6,529 nt of DNA from Haloarculaceae archaeon (lineage in GTDB: Archaea > Halobacteriota > Halobacteria > Halobacteriales > Haloarculaceae), in NCBI GenBank assembly GCA_018609665.1, contig JAHENN010000026.1, positions 1 through 6,529 on the forward strand, in the 5' to 3' direction. Below the pieces are notes generated by a model. That model ran no database searches. It worked only from the letters and a program-made list of their open reading frames with translations, and was not told the origin of the DNA. The position numbers and the translations under genes were made by a program. This document shows positions 4,805 through 6,529 of this stretch, piece after piece. Position 1 is the stretch's first letter; each line of letters begins with the position of its first letter.

Positions 4805-4864
4805 CGTCTTACGAGCGGTGTGGTGGGGCCGGCAGTCAAGTGGGGTCGGCTACCACTCTGAAAC

Positions 4865-5944
4865 ATGTCGAACCGGCCGGCGACCGGCGTGGCCGTCCCG
4901 ACCCGCCCCGAGGGCGGGCTGGCGGTCGTCGCCGCCGCCGGAGGGCTGCTGGCGCTGCTGGGGGCCTGGCAGTCGGTCGCCGGCGGCGTAGCCGGTAGTG
5001 CCGTCGAGATCGGCTCGGAGCTGTTCGTCTCCGTCGGGCTGCCGCTGACCGCCGTCGGCATCGTCGGCTACACCTGTCTGACCACGCGGCTGCCGACCGA
5101 CCCCATCGTCCGCTGGACGCTCGCCGGCATCGTCGGGCTCGGGCTGCTCGCCGTGTGGTCGAGCGTCCCGGAGTTCCGTGCCGGGCGGCTCGCCGACGCC
5201 GCCGACAGCCTCCTCGTCGGCGCGAACCTCGGCATCGTCTTCGGCGCCGTCGCCGGCATCAACCGCGCCCACGCCGCCGACAAGGCCGACCTCGTCGAGC
5301 GGGAACGCGCCCACCGGGAGGGGCTGGCCGTCCTCAACCACCTCCTCAGACACCACGTCCTCAACGGGATGACAATCATCAGCGGTCACGCCGACGAGCT
5401 CCGGGCGACGGACGTCCCCGCCGAACACCTCGAGGCCATCGAGCGGCAGAGCGAGCGCATCGTCACGGTGGTCGACAACGTCCAGACGCTCGTCCGGTCG
5501 CTGTCGGAGGAGACGGAGCCGAAGCCCGTCGAGGTCGACGTCGTCGCCGAGCGCGCCGTCGCCGACGCCCGCGAGACCGACCCGGAGGCGACGTTCGACC
5601 TCGACGCCGACCCCGCGGTCGCCCGCGCCGACGAGTTCCTCCGTGCGGTGCTCGACAACCTCGTCTCCAACGCCGTCGAACACCACGACGGCGACCCTCA
5701 CGTCCGCGTCGTCGTCGAGGACGGCGACCGCGTCGTCGTCCGGGTCGCCGACGACGGCCCCGGGGTTCCCGACCCGGTCCGGGGCTCCTTCGCCGAGACC
5801 GAGGCGACCTCGACGGCCGTCGCCGGCGACGGCCTCGGGCTCTACCTCGTCCACACGCTCGTGACGAACTACGGGGGCAGCGTCCGCATCGAGGACAACG
5901 ACCCCCGCGGAACCGTCGTCGTCGTCGAACTCCCGCGGTACTGA
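4865..5944 (+). CDS. Membrane-bound sensor histidine kinase
   Basis: The 359-residue product has four predicted transmembrane segments (about 18-36, 46-70, 83-100 and 116-133) with very short loops, then a coiled linker (134-156) and a cytoplasmic kinase core. The H-box is LNHLLRHHVLN (157-167). H163 is the probable phosphoacceptor, by alignment with the LRH-x-LRN motif of haloarchaeal kinases. The ATP-binding domain shows the N-box DNLVSNAVEHH (264-274), G1 DDGPGVP (296-302), a Phe at 309 and G2 GDGLGLYLVH (321-330). The C-terminus ends in VVVVELPRY. No PAS, GAF or HAMP domain is visible, so the signal is probably sensed by the membrane part. The ligand is unknown. No response regulator gene is adjacent, which makes it an orphan kinase. 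Only a weak AT-rich element (CAGTCAAG, 4833-4840) precedes the ATG, so read-through from truD is possible. It ends 104 bases from the convergent PadR gene. Confidence 0.92.
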   Translation: MSNRPATGVAVPTRPEGGLAVVAAAGGLLALLGAWQSVAGGVAGSAVEIGSELFVSVGLPLTAVGIVGYTCLTTRLPTDPIVRWTLAGIVGLGLLAVWSSVPEFRAGRLADAADSLLVGANLGIVFGAVAGINRAHAADKADLVERERAHREGLAVLNHLLRHHVLNGMTIISGHADELRATDVPAEHLEAIERQSERIVTVVDNVQTLVRSLSEETEPKPVEVDVVAERAVADARETDPEATFDLDADPAVARADEFLRAVLDNLVSNAVEHHDGDPHVRVVVEDGDRVVVRVADDGPGVPDPVRGSFAETEATSTAVAGDGLGLYLVHTLVTNYGGSVRIEDNDPRGTVVVVELPRY

Positions 5945-6048
5945 GCCGCCCGTCGCCCGGGTCGTCGATGGACGCGGGCGTCCTCGACGTCGATTATCGG
6001 GTCGCCGCGTTCAAGAGCGTCGAATTACCGGTCCGGGCGCCGCCGCGA

Positions 6049-6408
6049 TCACTCGAACTGGTCGACCAGGTCGTGGAGCTCGTCGGCCCGTCCGTCGCCG
6101 GTCGCGACGTTGGAGAACACCCACTCGAGCTGTCCGAGGACGGCCTCGAGGCCCTCCTCTGTGAGGGCGTACTCGTTGGTCCGCTTGTCGAGTTCGCTCT
6201 TCTCGACGAGCCCCATCTCCACGAGGTCGTCGAGGTTCGGGTAGAGCCGGCCGTGGTTCACCTCGCTGTCGTAGTAGCTCTCGAGTTCGCGCTTGATGGC
6301 GAGCCCGTACCGGGCGTCCTCCGCCAAGATCGTGAGGATGTTCTGCTGAAACGCCGTGAGCTCCCGTGCAACGCCCGGATTCGGGGGGGAGGACTGTGCT
6401 TCTGACAT
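6049..6408 (-). CDS. PadR-family winged-helix transcriptional regulator
   Basis: Read on the minus strand from ATG (6408-6406) to TGA (6051-6049), this gives 119 residues. The PadR DNA-binding domain covers about 16-86: LTAFQQNILTIL (17-28), YGLAIKRELE (34-43), the characteristic haloarchaeal recognition segment NHGRLYPNLDDLVEMGLVEK (51-70), and the wing with NEYALTEEG (78-86). A short C-terminal helix follows, as in the small PadR subgroup that dimerises through it. The frame extends to an ATG at 6447, but the inner ATG is preferred because a TATA box (GTTAAG) lies 27 bases upstream and the extra residues would be translated from the promoter. The oxidant-responsive regulator RosR of Halobacterium belongs to this broad family. 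Whether this is an orthologue cannot be told without alignment. Autoregulation is suggested by repeats overlapping its promoter. Confidence 0.93.
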   Translation of the reverse strand: MSEAQSSPPNPGVARELTAFQQNILTILAEDARYGLAIKRELESYYDSEVNHGRLYPNLDDLVEMGLVEKSELDKRTNEYALTEEGLEAVLGQLEWVFSNVATGDGRADELHDLVDQFE

Positions 6409-6430
6409 ATAACTTGACAGGTTCGCGCCG

Positions 6431-6443
6431 CACTTAACACTTA
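6431..6443 (-). promoter_or_regulatory. PadR gene promoter with overlapping CACTTA direct repeat
   Basis: On the plus strand CACTTA occurs at 6431-6436 and 6438-6443, a 7-base period. Read on the minus strand, GTTAAG covers the TATA position, with TTAA (6434-6437) centred 27-28 bases before the ATG at 6408. The repeat overlaps the core promoter, so a bound regulator would block TBP/TFB. The repeat could also simply be a duplicated AT-rich core. Confidence 0.55.
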
Positions 6444-6475
6444 GCAAACATCTACTTGTCTCCGGTTGTCGGTGT

Positions 6476-6520
6476 AAAGCTCTCTGCCCGCGGTTCGGCC
6501 GCGTGTCGAAAGCTCTTTGC
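6476..6520 (+). repeat. Direct repeat AAAGCTCTYTGC, two copies
   Basis: AAAGCTCTCTGC (6476-6487) and AAAGCTCTTTGC (6509-6520) differ at one base and start 33 bases apart, about three helical turns. Between them lies a hairpin-capable CGCGG (6489-6493) and CCGCG (6499-6503). The second copy, preceded by CG and containing GAAAGCTCTTTGC, resembles a haloarchaeal BRE/TATA region, so a rightward promoter for a gene beyond the window is possible. A shared operator for divergent genes is the other reading. Confidence 0.4.
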
Positions 6521-6529
6521 AGCCGTCAC

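Noticed and set aside
4850..5854. Minus-strand open frame (about 334 codons) opposite the histidine kinase
   Set aside because: It is acidic but is only the antisense reading of Asp/Val-rich codons; the plus strand has all kinase motifs.
5155..6405. Plus-strand open frame of about 416 codons across the kinase and PadR genes
   Set aside because: It is almost entirely Arg/Pro in its first half and runs antisense to the PadR gene in its second, so it is a by-product of GC bias.
6409..6447. Thirteen-residue N-terminal extension of the PadR protein from the ATG at 6447
   Set aside because: It would place the start upstream of the best TATA box, inside the promoter; the inner ATG fits leaderless spacing and family length.

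Overview
The window reads as ordinary haloarchaeal chromosome. Supporting signs are very high GC with G or C at most third codon positions, strongly acidic proteins, a Tat-type lipoprotein cupredoxin, archaeal transcription factor families (HxlR, PadR), an archaeal TruD, and several genes with an AT-rich TATA-like element centred about 27-29 bases before the start codon, the usual layout for leaderless haloarchaeal transcripts. No rRNA, tRNA, CRISPR array, insertion sequence or phage gene was seen. The genus cannot be named from this alone.

Left part (1-2336). The window opens in the last 66 codons of an unrecognised gene. Next is a 123-residue acidic protein of unknown function (353-724), an HxlR-family winged-helix regulator (894-1271), and a polytopic membrane protein of unknown function (1344-2231). 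The gaps before these three genes hold palindromes and repeated GGTTAC/GTAACC elements that I did not find elsewhere in the window, so an HxlR-centred local regulon is a reasonable hypothesis. A 34-residue zinc-finger microprotein on the minus strand (2232-2336) abuts the membrane-protein gene stop to stop.

Middle part (2337-4804). A 262-base gap with two hairpins leads into a Tat/lipobox-anchored type 1 copper protein (2599-3171) whose linker is built from a 33-base tandem repeat. A 48-residue acidic, proline-rich protein (3283-3429) with a well-placed TATA box follows. It is 49 bases ahead of truD (3479-4804), which encodes the tRNA pseudouridine synthase.

Right part (4805-6529). A membrane-bound histidine kinase without an adjacent response regulator (4865-5944) converges on a PadR-family regulator encoded on the minus strand (6049-6408). 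The PadR gene has a clear leaderless promoter overlapped by a direct repeat. The last 120 bases look like a divergent regulatory region with a second direct repeat.

No obvious new multi-gene machine is present. The most interesting leads are the shared operator-like motifs around the HxlR gene, the two microproteins, and the regulatory repeats beside the PadR gene.
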